From Chloroflexota bacterium (GTDB lineage: Bacteria; Chloroflexota; Anaerolineae; UBA4142): a DNA stretch of 54,608 nt. The notes beneath the pieces are model-generated. The model was not told the origin of the DNA, ran no database searches, and was given only the letters and a program-made list of their open reading frames with translations. Position numbers and translations under genes: made by a program. Each line of letters starts with the position of its first letter. Within the stretch, counting starts at the first letter, position 1. Shown here in pieces: positions 45,204 through 53,898 of this stretch. The stretch is from contig JAMDCU010000067.1 of NCBI GenBank assembly GCA_023489485.1, positions 1-54,608 on the forward strand, written 5' to 3'.

Positions 45204-45275
45204 AGCAACCTCAAACGAGACCCATGGGCGGATTCGGGGTGAGTGCCTTCGCACGCCCACACCAGGGGGACAATG

Positions 45276-46406
45276 CTATTCGTTGAGGAACTCTCCAAGC
45301 TGCGCATAGTACGGGTCATCCCCGGTCTGCACATGGCGAGGCGTAGCGGCGTCTAGAAAAGACGGCCGCGCCGGGCCAACCGGGCCTTGACGGGCGCGCA
45401 ATGGGTCAAGTATTTGGCCGAGATCGGCGGATCGGCCAAACGTAACTCGAAGCTTGTTCCGAGCCACCCACAGGATCGGGGCTGCTTTGGGAAGCTTTGG
45501 GAACCACTTGACTCGCATAGCAGTCTTGGCAGACCCTACCATCCAGCAGTTCTGCGTACATTTATCCACTAGCTCCCTTATCGAGCGAGCCTTCGGGCCG
45601 TCCAGAATTCCTTCCCAAGAACTGGTATTCAGGTTACCGAGCCTAAGGTCCGGTCTCACGTTACATGCAAACACATCTGACCATGGGTCGATGAAAACGA
45701 AATCGGCTGCGGCTGTGCACTTTAGGATTCTATCGTGCCCGAGGACTTTGGCAATCAGACCCAGGTTCAAGTAGGCGCGGAACCAGTTCTTGACGCTTCG
45801 CGATCTGAGCTGTTGGTTGATCAGGCTTTCAATATGCTGGGCAACTCGCAACCCGTTATAAGGCCGATTGTCATTCTTGTGGAATTGAAATCCATTGTGC
45901 AGCGTGGAGGTGGCAAGCTCCACCCCATGCTTTTCCGCGAATTGGAAGAGCTTCGCGAGCTCGGGACCGTTGTCATCCTGGATGGTAACCGCAAACCCCA
46001 GGTCTTTGCCCCCCAGCTCCTTCAGGCGTAAAAGTCCTTTGACCTTTCTGTCAAAGCCGCCTCGTTCTCCTCGGATACGGTTATTGGTAAGCTCGAACCC
46101 CTCGAGGCTAAACCGGATTTTGACATCTGGGTACCGCCTGATGATCGGTTCCAGTCTCTCCGGATACGAACCGTTGCTACTGATCTCCAACTGCATGGCC
46201 TTTGGGTGGAGCAGGTCAACTATATCAAGGAGATCTTCCCGGAGAGTCGGCTCACCGCCGGTCAAGTTCAAGTAGTCCACGCCGCTTGGGATTTTTGCGA
46301 GCGTAGCTAGTGGTACCTCCTCCTGCGGCAATGTGGGATGCTGCCAGACATAGCACATTGAACATTTGGAGTTGCATCGATACGTGAGAATTATGCTGAC
46401 ATCCAT
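45276..46406 (-). CDS. Radical SAM protein with SPASM-like tail
   Basis: Cys-11, Cys-15 and Cys-18 in TYRCNSKCSMCYVW form the 4Fe-4S site that cleaves SAM. YLNLTGGEPTLREDLLDIV is the GGE motif for SAM binding, and IRFSLEGFELTNNRIRG follows. A C-terminal cysteine set (LKCTAAADFVFIDPWSDVFA, CNVRP, then VDKCTQNCWMVG) suits an auxiliary cluster, as in SPASM or twitch proteins. It is a cytosolic enzyme sitting between two GT4 genes. It may dehydrogenate, epimerise or methylate a sugar intermediate, or modify a peptide; no precursor peptide is visible. Similar proteins occur in glycan loci without known chemistry. ATG 46406, with AAGGA upstream. Confidence 0.83.
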   Translation of the reverse strand: MDVSIILTYRCNSKCSMCYVWQHPTLPQEEVPLATLAKIPSGVDYLNLTGGEPTLREDLLDIVDLLHPKAMQLEISSNGSYPERLEPIIRRYPDVKIRFSLEGFELTNNRIRGERGGFDRKVKGLLRLKELGGKDLGFAVTIQDDNGPELAKLFQFAEKHGVELATSTLHNGFQFHKNDNRPYNGLRVAQHIESLINQQLRSRSVKNWFRAYLNLGLIAKVLGHDRILKCTAAADFVFIDPWSDVFACNVRPDLRLGNLNTSSWEGILDGPKARSIRELVDKCTQNCWMVGSAKTAMRVKWFPKLPKAAPILWVARNKLRVTFGRSADLGQILDPLRARQGPVGPARPSFLDAATPRHVQTGDDPYYAQLGEFLNE

Positions 46407-46454
46407 TCAGGGATTTTTCCTTGGAGTGAACAGGTTAGTCATAACGTTTGTCGG

Positions 46455-47723
46455 CTATCTGGGGATGCCCGGCGAAGTCGCGACTGATTTTACGCGGCGC
46501 TTGGTCAACCGGGTATACAGCTCCATGATCTGCATGTAGTGGCTTTCCTCGGAGTGATACTCGCGGGTGTATGCGTAAGCTGCCCGGCCCATCAACTGAG
46601 CCTCCTGCTGGTGGGCGATCAGCCACTCCATGGCATGGCTGAGCGCCTTGGCATCGGCGCGCGGAACCAAGACGCCGCGTTCGTTGTGCTTAACCAGCTC
46701 GGTCATTCCGCCCAAATCTGACGCGATCACTGGCTTGGCGCAAGCAAACGCCTCCAAGATACTGAAAGGTTGATTTTCGTACCACAAGGAGGGTACGACG
46801 ACTGCCAGCGATCTCCGCAATAGTTGTCGCAATTCACTGCGATTCTTCATTCCAACATATTGAGCGTTCGCCGGCAGAATCGTTGGCAAGTCGCGCGCGA
46901 GGGGCTCCTCGATCCTACCTGCGAGAATAACCTTGAGGTGCGGGGAATGTCGGCAGGCATCCAAGAGCACACGAATCCCTTTGATTTCGTCCAGTTTGCC
47001 CATGAACAGGAAAAACCGATCGTTATCCTCATCAATCTCAAACGATTCGCTGGGGAGAAACAACGGGAGGTGTTGTACCTTGGGCGGAGGGAAACCGGAA
47101 GCAATGAGCTTGCTTCTCAGAAACGCACTGGGCGCCAGAAACGCGTCGACCTGGTCTCGCACCTTCATTACAAAGTGTGCATAAGCTTCTACCGCTGCCA
47201 TCGTGCTCGCCAGTAACGAACCTTTCTTGCAGCGACTCAACGCGGCCTGATAATAGGAGCCCTGCTTACAAGCCTCGCAGATTTCCCCAGCGGCGTCTTT
47301 CAGGAAATGGGTATTGGGGCAGATCAACTTGTAGTCGTGCAACGTCCAAACCACTGGAAGCCCCCGCCGCCTGGCCTCAAAGACAACGGAGGGGGTGATG
47401 TGAGCATGGATATTCTGCAAGTGGATAATGTCCGGAGCGGCGCGATCCAGCAATCGTGAGAATTTCTGCCGCGCCTCCATGGAGTAGATCACTCGACCTA
47501 ATACCCACACCCCTGATATTGGGGTTTTGTGTCGGTTCAACTCCCTAAAGTCAATGTAGCTGACAAACAGGTCGGAGTTGGGATCGGGAAGGTTCCTGCG
47601 ATCTTGCATCGCAAAGAAGCTGACTCGGTGGCCCTTGCTCCGCAGCAATTCGGCAAGATTAAAGGTGTAGGTGCTGTCGCCGCCCCCATGGAAATGGCGA
47701 GTGTTAACAAGGACGATATGCAT
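46455..47723 (-). CDS. GT4 glycosyltransferase with cysteine-bearing insert
   Basis: GT-B enzyme that opens MHIVLVNTRHFHGGGDSTYT. The middle has VVWTLHDYKLICPNTHFLKD and CEACKQGSYYQAALSRC, a four-cysteine insert that is a hallmark of one GT4 subgroup and probably binds a metal. The donor half has FFLFMGKLDEIKGIRVLLDA and VVVPSLWYENQPFSILEAFA, followed by CAKPVIASDLGG. Its ATG is three bases past the stop of the O-antigen-ligase-like gene, so they are coupled. The sugar is unknown. Confidence 0.9.
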   Translation of the reverse strand: MHIVLVNTRHFHGGGDSTYTFNLAELLRSKGHRVSFFAMQDRRNLPDPNSDLFVSYIDFRELNRHKTPISGVWVLGRVIYSMEARQKFSRLLDRAAPDIIHLQNIHAHITPSVVFEARRRGLPVVWTLHDYKLICPNTHFLKDAAGEICEACKQGSYYQAALSRCKKGSLLASTMAAVEAYAHFVMKVRDQVDAFLAPSAFLRSKLIASGFPPPKVQHLPLFLPSESFEIDEDNDRFFLFMGKLDEIKGIRVLLDACRHSPHLKVILAGRIEEPLARDLPTILPANAQYVGMKNRSELRQLLRRSLAVVVPSLWYENQPFSILEAFACAKPVIASDLGGMTELVKHNERGVLVPRADAKALSHAMEWLIAHQQEAQLMGRAAYAYTREYHSEESHYMQIMELYTRLTKRRVKSVATSPGIPR

Positions 47724-47726
47724 GCT

Positions 47727-49256
47727 CTAGATTTGCATCGGTGCGATTGCTCGCATTAATACGGGAGTGATCTTGCGGGGCGCTTTTGCGGTGCTCGTCA
47801 GCCTATACAACACCGCAATAGACGCCCAAGCGAGCAGATTTGTCGGTGTCCCGTTTATGAGACCAGAGTTCGAGATCCCTCCTAGAAGTACGCCGACCAA
47901 GAGGCAAGCCCAAATCGTCCAGAACAACGCACGATCGCCCAATGGCACGAGTCTACGTTTTCTGAAGGCGCTCCACAGTGGAACGATCCACAGTAGCAGG
48001 TAACTTAGGAAGAGAGGGATTCCACCAATCAGTGCAAGGAACGGGAAAAAGGCGTCGGAGGTGATAAAGAAATAGCCGTACCGGTTATTCATATCTGCGA
48101 GCATCTCAGACCACGATTCCGCGCCCAGCCCAACGCCCAAGGGAAACGCGGAAATCGCCTTGAGATCGTTTTGGAAGATCACCGTCCGCCAGAAAAGGGA
48201 TTCCCCGGCCTGGCCCGGTTTTGTTCCACTCACATCGAATATCCCTGTAACCCGATCTCTGAATGGCGGGAGCACGAATGTCGCGGCCAACAAAACGAAC
48301 AGCCCGAGCATTGAGTAGGTCCACAGCTTCTTGGACCGAACAATCCGCCAGCCCTTGCCCGACAGTCCCCAAAGCAAGATGGCAACGATACCCGGTAAGG
48401 TTAGCCAGGAAGTAACGTGAAAAGTCATAAGGAGGCCCACCAACAAGATAAGAAATATCAGAAGCGAAAAGCGGGTTGGCCGACGCCCGATACGTAATTG
48501 CAGAACCAATTGGGCCAGAAAGCTCATCGTCATAAAGGACGCAAACTCGTAAAAGGTCGGAAAAACAGAAAAGGGTCTGAAGCTCGAAGGATCACCTGGG
48601 AGGAATAACACAAAGGGCCTATCATAGATGTTTAGACCCAACGCTTGCAGGCGAGCAGCGCCCAGGGTGTACTCAACGCATCCTACCCCGGTGGCAACTA
48701 CTCCTGCCCACACTATTATTCTCAGCAATTTGTAGACGGTCTCGATATCTTTCAAGTCAAAATAGATGAGCAACACCAGAGGGATGTTTAGGGCTCCCCA
48801 GAGAGGGATGGCTGTCCTGATCTCCTCGGACGACAGAGGAGAACGCAGAATTAAGCCAAGAAACAGCGCATAGAAGACCGCGAACAGCAGAGAAAAAACC
48901 AAAATTCCTCGACTGAACCTCAACTTCGGCGCAAGAAGCAGCCGGGACACCCAAAACACGCCACCGCCGAGCAGCAGCGCGTATTTGAGGGTGCCCAGGT
49001 CGATGCTTCGCGGTAGTAGGAGTTGAATCATGCCCTGGAAGTAGCCAATAGTGAGCACGAATACAAACAGACCGAGGATGCTATCGCGTCCGATTACGAA
49101 GCATATAGCCAGATCCAAGGCGGCTGCCAAAAGAAGAAACAGCAACCACCGAGGCACGAAGAACTGGATCAGAGCCGCTCCAGAGGCGAAGACGATGACC
49201 AGGAGCAAGATGATCCACGTCTGCTCAGATGGCTTCGGGTATCCCACAGTGCTCAT
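47727..49256 (-). CDS. O-antigen ligase/polymerase-like membrane protein
   Basis: About twelve helices with a large external loop between residues 340 and 415 (ESLFWRTVIFQNDLKAISAF, PLGVGLGAESWSEML, YGYFFITSDAFFPFLALIGG). This matches the Arg-containing WaaL/Wzy loop layout more loosely than the copy at 37569-39077. It would join repeat units or attach the finished glycan outside the membrane. ATG 49256, five bases past the TPR gene stop. Having two such proteins suggests polymerase and ligase, or two glycans. Confidence 0.8.
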   Translation of the reverse strand: MSTVGYPKPSEQTWIILLLVIVFASGAALIQFFVPRWLLFLLLAAALDLAICFVIGRDSILGLFVFVLTIGYFQGMIQLLLPRSIDLGTLKYALLLGGGVFWVSRLLLAPKLRFSRGILVFSLLFAVFYALFLGLILRSPLSSEEIRTAIPLWGALNIPLVLLIYFDLKDIETVYKLLRIIVWAGVVATGVGCVEYTLGAARLQALGLNIYDRPFVLFLPGDPSSFRPFSVFPTFYEFASFMTMSFLAQLVLQLRIGRRPTRFSLLIFLILLVGLLMTFHVTSWLTLPGIVAILLWGLSGKGWRIVRSKKLWTYSMLGLFVLLAATFVLPPFRDRVTGIFDVSGTKPGQAGESLFWRTVIFQNDLKAISAFPLGVGLGAESWSEMLADMNNRYGYFFITSDAFFPFLALIGGIPLFLSYLLLWIVPLWSAFRKRRLVPLGDRALFWTIWACLLVGVLLGGISNSGLINGTPTNLLAWASIAVLYRLTSTAKAPRKITPVLMRAIAPMQI

Positions 49257-49261
49257 GGGTT

Positions 49262-50314
49262 CTATTTGCTCTCGAGTACGGACAGTGCCCGCCGGGCAGG
49301 CTCATAGTCCGGATCGCGGGATATGGCCTCCTGGTACTCGTTGAGGGCTTGCGCAGATTGCCCTCTTGAAGCATCTGCAAAGGCCATACCGCTCAGACTC
49401 ATCGCCTGCTCACGATTGTCCGCAGCGATGTGAAGCGCCCGTTCAAAGTAAGTGTGAGCCAGGTTATAGTCCAGATTCTTCGCCCACCAAGCGGAATAGA
49501 TTTGACCGAGGTAGAATGTGGACAGAAAGGCATAATGGCTCTGTCCGCCCTTTTCGGCCGCGTACCGATAAGCCTTGACGCCGTCCTGAGGACGATTCAG
49601 CTTCCAATATATATCCCCAAGACGGTAGCTGGCATAGACCCCAGATTGAGCGTCCAAGCGCATGGCTGACTCGAATGAGTTGCTGGCGAGAATCAGTTGG
49701 CGTTTTGCTTCCGGATAATTCGTCTCTAGCAATGCCAGGCCTCGTTGCGCGTAGATTTCTCCCAGGCGCAAATAGGTCTGGGCGTTCTCCTGTATTTTCA
49801 GGGATTGAGAGAGGTAGGACTGCGCCAGATCCACATTTCCGAGTGTTTGGTACAATTGCCCAAGGCCCGCGTAGGCACGCGCATCGTTACCTAATGCGAA
49901 CAGCAATCTCATGGTTTGATCGGCACGCCCAATTTCGCCACTTGCTCCTAACGCAAGCGCATGGCTCGTAATCCAAGAATCCATCAAGACTGCCTGATCT
50001 GCGGATGCGGCAATGCGGTAGCGTGCGAGGGTCGCCTGAGCGGATGGAAAATCGCCCTCAGCAACAGATGCCGTCACTGCCCAGCGTAAAGCGGGTTCCG
50101 TGTTGTGCTGGGCCATCTCCTGCTCGATCGAAGAGAGCTCTCGTGTTTGGCCGCTCAGGAGGCTCTGGGTCAACTTCACGCCGTTCCAGTTGACCGAGAA
50201 CGCATCTTGAACGAATACGTGGGTTAGAAGAAACAATGCAACCAACAACACGGCCAAAGAGTTGAATAACGGAATTCGTAGCCCGCCCAAACGTCTGCGA
50301 TTCCCCGACGTCAA
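49262..50314 (-). CDS. Membrane-anchored TPR protein
   Basis: A single N-terminal helix (IPLFNSLAVLLVALFLLTHV) anchors a soluble superhelix of tetratricopeptide repeats, for example GNDARAYAGLGQLYQTLGNV, AQTYLRLGEIYAQRGLALLE and YASYRLGDIYWKLNRPQDGV, ending DPDYEPARRALSVLE. TPR proteins beside polymerase genes often scaffold envelope-assembly complexes. It is only five bases from the O-antigen ligase-like gene, so the two are made together. Start is TTG 50314 with GGGAG upstream; the 90 bases before it show no other gene. Confidence 0.83.
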   Translation of the reverse strand: MTSGNRRRLGGLRIPLFNSLAVLLVALFLLTHVFVQDAFSVNWNGVKLTQSLLSGQTRELSSIEQEMAQHNTEPALRWAVTASVAEGDFPSAQATLARYRIAASADQAVLMDSWITSHALALGASGEIGRADQTMRLLFALGNDARAYAGLGQLYQTLGNVDLAQSYLSQSLKIQENAQTYLRLGEIYAQRGLALLETNYPEAKRQLILASNSFESAMRLDAQSGVYASYRLGDIYWKLNRPQDGVKAYRYAAEKGGQSHYAFLSTFYLGQIYSAWWAKNLDYNLAHTYFERALHIAADNREQAMSLSGMAFADASRGQSAQALNEYQEAISRDPDYEPARRALSVLESK

Positions 50315-50404
50315 CAGTGGGACTCCCGCGCGTCGACAGGATCGAGCACCTGAGTGCCGACTAGGGTCGTCGACCGACGAGGAAGGACTACCACGGGTTC
50401 CGTG

Positions 50405-51553
50405 TCAGTCGGCTGACGTCTGTGCCGCATTCAGCACTTTCTCGTACAGGGCGAAGATTCGATTTGTGTTCTTTTCTCTTTCGAAGAGCGCTAGGGCTCT
50501 TTGGTACCCCGCTTGCCCCATACGGCAACGTTTTGCGGGATCTCTGAGGAGACCGCGCACGGCGTCGCAGAAATCGATTCCCAGACGCGACTCATCCACC
50601 AGTATTCCCGTCTCCCCGGAGACAACCACCTCGTTCAACCCAGGAATGTTAGGCGCGACGACGGGTTTCCGTGCCATCATTGCTTCAGCGGCCACGATGG
50701 CGAATGATTCATAGCGCGAAGCCAATACGAAGACATCGGCGGCACAAAGCAACTGTGGCACATCGAGCCGACGCCCCAGGAGATGCACCTGATTCCTCAA
50801 ATGGAGATCGTCAATTTGTGCCTTCACCTGTGCTTTCATGGGGCCCTCGCCCACAATCAATAGATGGAGATTCGAGTCGCCCCTTAGCATGGGCGCCAAC
50901 ATGGTGACAAGCCTGTCGAAGGCCTTGTTCGCATCCAGCCGTCCAATTGCGATCAAAAGGCGACCATCCAGAGGGAGCCCCACAGATTGGCACGTGTGAG
51001 ACCGACACACATTGGGTGCTAGCGAAAACCTTGCCGAGTCAACAAAGTTGTGAACCACTTCAACACGGTCTGGATTTATCCTGAAGTTACTCACCAACTC
51101 GTCCTTCATATATTGGGAGACGGCGATGAACTGGTCGGTATAATGAGCGCTCAGGCGCCCCCAGAATCGCCCCCAGCTGTGCAAGCCGGATCCAAGCAAG
51201 CCGTTGTGCTCTGTGTACACCACGCGCGACTGTGGAGTCGCCATTCCGATAGCCACGCGTGCCCAAGGAGTAGAAATATGGTCATGGACAAGGTCGAATT
51301 TCTGGTCGCGCATCCAAGACAGCAAGCGAACCGCTCCGCCCAAGTCATATCCGTTTCGCAGCCGAGCTTCTGTGATCGGAATTCCGGCATTCGTGAAGAG
51401 GTCGCCGTAAGTCCCCTTTATTGACAGAAAGCATACCATCGGCGAGAAAGAGGCAGGGGGCATGCGAGTGGCCAAATCATACACATGGCGCTCGGCCCCG
51501 CCCAGCCCGCCCGACCATAGAAGGTATGCTACCTTGATCGGTGGGCGGCTCAC
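50405..51553 (-). CDS. GT4 glycosyltransferase
   Basis: GT-B enzyme: VAYLLWSGGLGGAERHVYDL acceptor loop, FDLVHDHISTPWARVAIGMA, VVYTEHNGLLGSGLHSWG, then ILVDESRLGI-type tail. The donor half has LLIAIGRLDANKAFDRLVTM, LLIVGEGPMKAQVKAQI and ASRYESFAIVAAEAMMARKP. Start is GTG 51553. The 269 bases before it down from the GT2 gene contain only a doubtful small frame. A separate transcription start is possible: a TTGACA occurs about 70 bases upstream on this strand, but no -10 follows. Confidence 0.9.
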   Translation of the reverse strand: MSRPPIKVAYLLWSGGLGGAERHVYDLATRMPPASFSPMVCFLSIKGTYGDLFTNAGIPITEARLRNGYDLGGAVRLLSWMRDQKFDLVHDHISTPWARVAIGMATPQSRVVYTEHNGLLGSGLHSWGRFWGRLSAHYTDQFIAVSQYMKDELVSNFRINPDRVEVVHNFVDSARFSLAPNVCRSHTCQSVGLPLDGRLLIAIGRLDANKAFDRLVTMLAPMLRGDSNLHLLIVGEGPMKAQVKAQIDDLHLRNQVHLLGRRLDVPQLLCAADVFVLASRYESFAIVAAEAMMARKPVVAPNIPGLNEVVVSGETGILVDESRLGIDFCDAVRGLLRDPAKRCRMGQAGYQRALALFEREKNTNRIFALYEKVLNAAQTSAD

Positions 51554-51646
51554 AGTGCAACTGCGTGTATTCGCACGTCTGCAAAAGCGGAGCCGTCTGC
51601 GCGTTTTCGGGTAGTCTTTGTCAACATCACGTCAGGTCTACGCAAG

Positions 51647-51823
51647 CTACCTGCTACCCACGTGAACCGCCATCTGCAACGAGGATAATCCTTTGCTTTC
51701 CGCTGTTTTCAATAGCCGATACCTACGTAGGGAGCCACGCCGCCGAACCCAGGCAATTTTGGCATTCTGCTTAGCCGCGGGCCCCAGCAGGGGATCTTCC
51801 AAAGAGAACGCTTGCGTGGTCAT
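51647..51823 (-). CDS. Small basic open frame of 58 residues, doubtful
   Basis: It begins with an ATG whose last bases overlap the TGA of the GT2 gene (ATGA, 51823-51820), as many real coupled genes here do. The product is basic (WVRRRGSLRRYRLLKTAESK) with no domain or signal I recognise. It could be a genuine small gene, a remnant of a longer one, or chance. The rest of 51554-51819 holds nothing I can identify. Confidence 0.25.
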   Translation of the reverse strand: MTTQAFSLEDPLLGPAAKQNAKIAWVRRRGSLRRYRLLKTAESKGLSSLQMAVHVGSR

Positions 51824-52770
51824 GTTACGCGAGAGCCCAGTAGCCGCCGACGGGACCGATTGAGCTTTATCAGCGCTGACAGAAATTTCCATCCCAGCAG
51901 AGTTGCGAACCAAAACAAATAAGCGTGTGGTTTGAACGGGCGATTGTGAATCGCTCTTGAGAACATCCAGCGGGCCTCATCGATACGTCCCTGGCCAGCC
52001 AGTCCTCGTCCCGCTGCGATGCACACAGCAGCCGTCGCATCGCAAGACAGGCCCGCGTAAACATTTGGAGCGTAGCCCATGACCTGGCGGATCACGGCTA
52101 TCTCGCTCTCGTACCAAGTGAGAATATCCTGACCTCGGGTCACGCTCCCGCTGTGCAGCCTATAGCGCGCCAACGGCTTGGCCAGATAGGCTACGGAATA
52201 GTGGGGGGCAATCCGTAACCACATTTCCCAATCTTCCCGTGAACGCAAGAGCGCTGATTCATCAAAGTAGCCAACGCGGTCAAAGACCTCACGGTGGATT
52301 ATGGGAGTTGGTGAAGCGATAAAATCGTTCAGCAGCAATTGTCTTGCCACGTGGCCTTCGTAAGGGCGATTGTTCTGGCGACTGTAGAGACCAACGGTTC
52401 TCCCTGTCGCTCCGTCAAACAGCTCTGCGTCACAATACACCCATTTAGTCCGTGCTGTGACCAGTGTCGTCACCTGCTCTTCGAGCTTACTCGGCAGCCA
52501 CAAGTCATCTGAATCCAAGAAGGCTATGTACTCTCCCGAGGCCACTCGGATTCCCAAATTCCTTGCCGAGGCCTGGCCCCCGTTGTCTTTACGGAAGTAC
52601 CGAATCTGGCTCCCGTAGGCGACTAAGGCCTCTTGTGTATTATCCGTAGAGCCGTCGTCTATGACGACGACTTCGAAATCGTGGTATGTTTGTGCGAGGA
52701 CACTTCTCAGTGTCTCGCGAATCAGCTGGGCTCGGTTGTATGTCGGAATGACGACACTAACCTTTGGCAT
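51820..52770 (-). CDS. GT2 glycosyltransferase
   Basis: GT-A fold: VSVVIPTYNRAQLIRETLRS, VVVIDDGSTDNTQEALVAY, GQASARNLGIRVASGEYIAF then LDSDDLWLPSKLEEQ (DxD), and RSREDWEMWLRIAPHYSVAY for the catalytic base. The C-terminal 80 residues are helical (AVCIAAGRGLAGQGRIDEAR), a form often seen with GT2 enzymes of glycan loci. ATG 52770 directly follows the TGA of the CgeB-like gene, so they are coupled. Confidence 0.9.
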   Translation of the reverse strand: MPKVSVVIPTYNRAQLIRETLRSVLAQTYHDFEVVVIDDGSTDNTQEALVAYGSQIRYFRKDNGGQASARNLGIRVASGEYIAFLDSDDLWLPSKLEEQVTTLVTARTKWVYCDAELFDGATGRTVGLYSRQNNRPYEGHVARQLLLNDFIASPTPIIHREVFDRVGYFDESALLRSREDWEMWLRIAPHYSVAYLAKPLARYRLHSGSVTRGQDILTWYESEIAVIRQVMGYAPNVYAGLSCDATAAVCIAAGRGLAGQGRIDEARWMFSRAIHNRPFKPHAYLFWFATLLGWKFLSALIKLNRSRRRLLGSRVT

Positions 52771-53898
52771 TCAGCGCTCCAGGCCCATTTCGCGAAAAAG
52801 CACCTGAAAGCGGCGGTGATAAGTGTGATCCCGAAGGGCACGTTTGTGGCCCGCGACGCGTATCTCTTCTCCCTCGTCGGGATGAGCCAGGTAGTAACGG
52901 ACCTTGTCCAGAAGCTCATGCTGGTTCCGATAGACCAAAACCTCCTTGTCTGGCTCAAACATCTCAGCGAGCTCATCCGTGTATCCCGTACAATAGAGCG
53001 CGCCACTCATCGGAGCCTCGAACTCCCGCAAGTGAAGATGCTGATTCACCGGTCGGCTAGGATCGTGCCGGTCGTAGACTTCGAGAAAACCCAGACTAAT
53101 GCAGCTTTCGCTATACAACGCGATCAACTCATCATCCGAAACCGGGTAGTGAACGTTCTTCGAAAACCGTGCGTTCAGATACAGGTTCAGATCATGATCT
53201 GCCAGGGTGGCCGATGCCCGCAGCGCCGAATTCGCTGATGTAGCCAGCATGGAGCGTGCGAGCAGCAAGTAACGTTTGAACTTGGCTCGCTTGCGTCTGA
53301 CCCAACCCGGACCGAACGCATGCACATCTATGCCGTTCTCGAGCAGGTGCGCGATGTAACGCGCGCGTAGCGCATAGTTCGCGCCTACGAACGATGCATC
53401 TGTGGTGTGCGGCACGTCGCGCGGGGCAAAATACTTGGGATTGGATGCCATGGGCCACCACAGCGGTTTTGCTCCGATGGCAGCAAACTTTTCGCGGGCG
53501 CTTTTCTCCGAGTGTAGATTGAAATCGAAATGCGGCGCTAGGTCATCCACCAAGTAAAACTGGTGCGCATTGTTACAGGAGAAATTGCAGGCGGGGACGC
53601 CAGTCTTGCGGATTTCATCAATTACAGTTGGGTCGACCATTCCATCCATTAAGTATGAGAAGAACAAGTCAAAGGGCCTGCGAGCATGCTCACAGCAGAA
53701 AGTCTCATAGAGCCGCTGGCTGAATTCGGCACGCGCTCGCCGATCATTCCGCATCATTGCCCGGCGGCCATCCTCGGCGGGAAACAACACAACGTCGCAG
53801 CCTAACTCGAGCAATGGCTCGTAGAGGTTGCGGCGCCATGTGAGGCTACCGGGCACGGCGGAATTGCTCCCCGCTTCAATAATCTGGAATATTCTCAC
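52771..53898 (-). CDS. CgeB-like GT-B glycosyltransferase
   Basis: Resembles the CgeB/Glyco_trans_1_2 group: VRIFQIIEAGSNSAVPGSLT at the N-terminus, LFFSYLMDGMVDPTVIDEIR, NFSCNNAHQFYLVDDLAPHF, TTDASFVGANYALRARYIAH and NQHLHLREFEAPMSGALYCT in the donor site. Then comes DEGEEIRVAGHKRALRDHTY, the conserved C-terminal 'GH.R....HTY..R' helix. The start is GTG 53898, giving the family's usual N-terminus and a 23-base overlap with the gene upstream; the frame to 53931 is longer. Donor and acceptor unknown. Confidence 0.85.
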   Translation of the reverse strand: MRIFQIIEAGSNSAVPGSLTWRRNLYEPLLELGCDVVLFPAEDGRRAMMRNDRRARAEFSQRLYETFCCEHARRPFDLFFSYLMDGMVDPTVIDEIRKTGVPACNFSCNNAHQFYLVDDLAPHFDFNLHSEKSAREKFAAIGAKPLWWPMASNPKYFAPRDVPHTTDASFVGANYALRARYIAHLLENGIDVHAFGPGWVRRKRAKFKRYLLLARSMLATSANSALRASATLADHDLNLYLNARFSKNVHYPVSDDELIALYSESCISLGFLEVYDRHDPSRPVNQHLHLREFEAPMSGALYCTGYTDELAEMFEPDKEVLVYRNQHELLDKVRYYLAHPDEGEEIRVAGHKRALRDHTYHRRFQVLFREMGLER

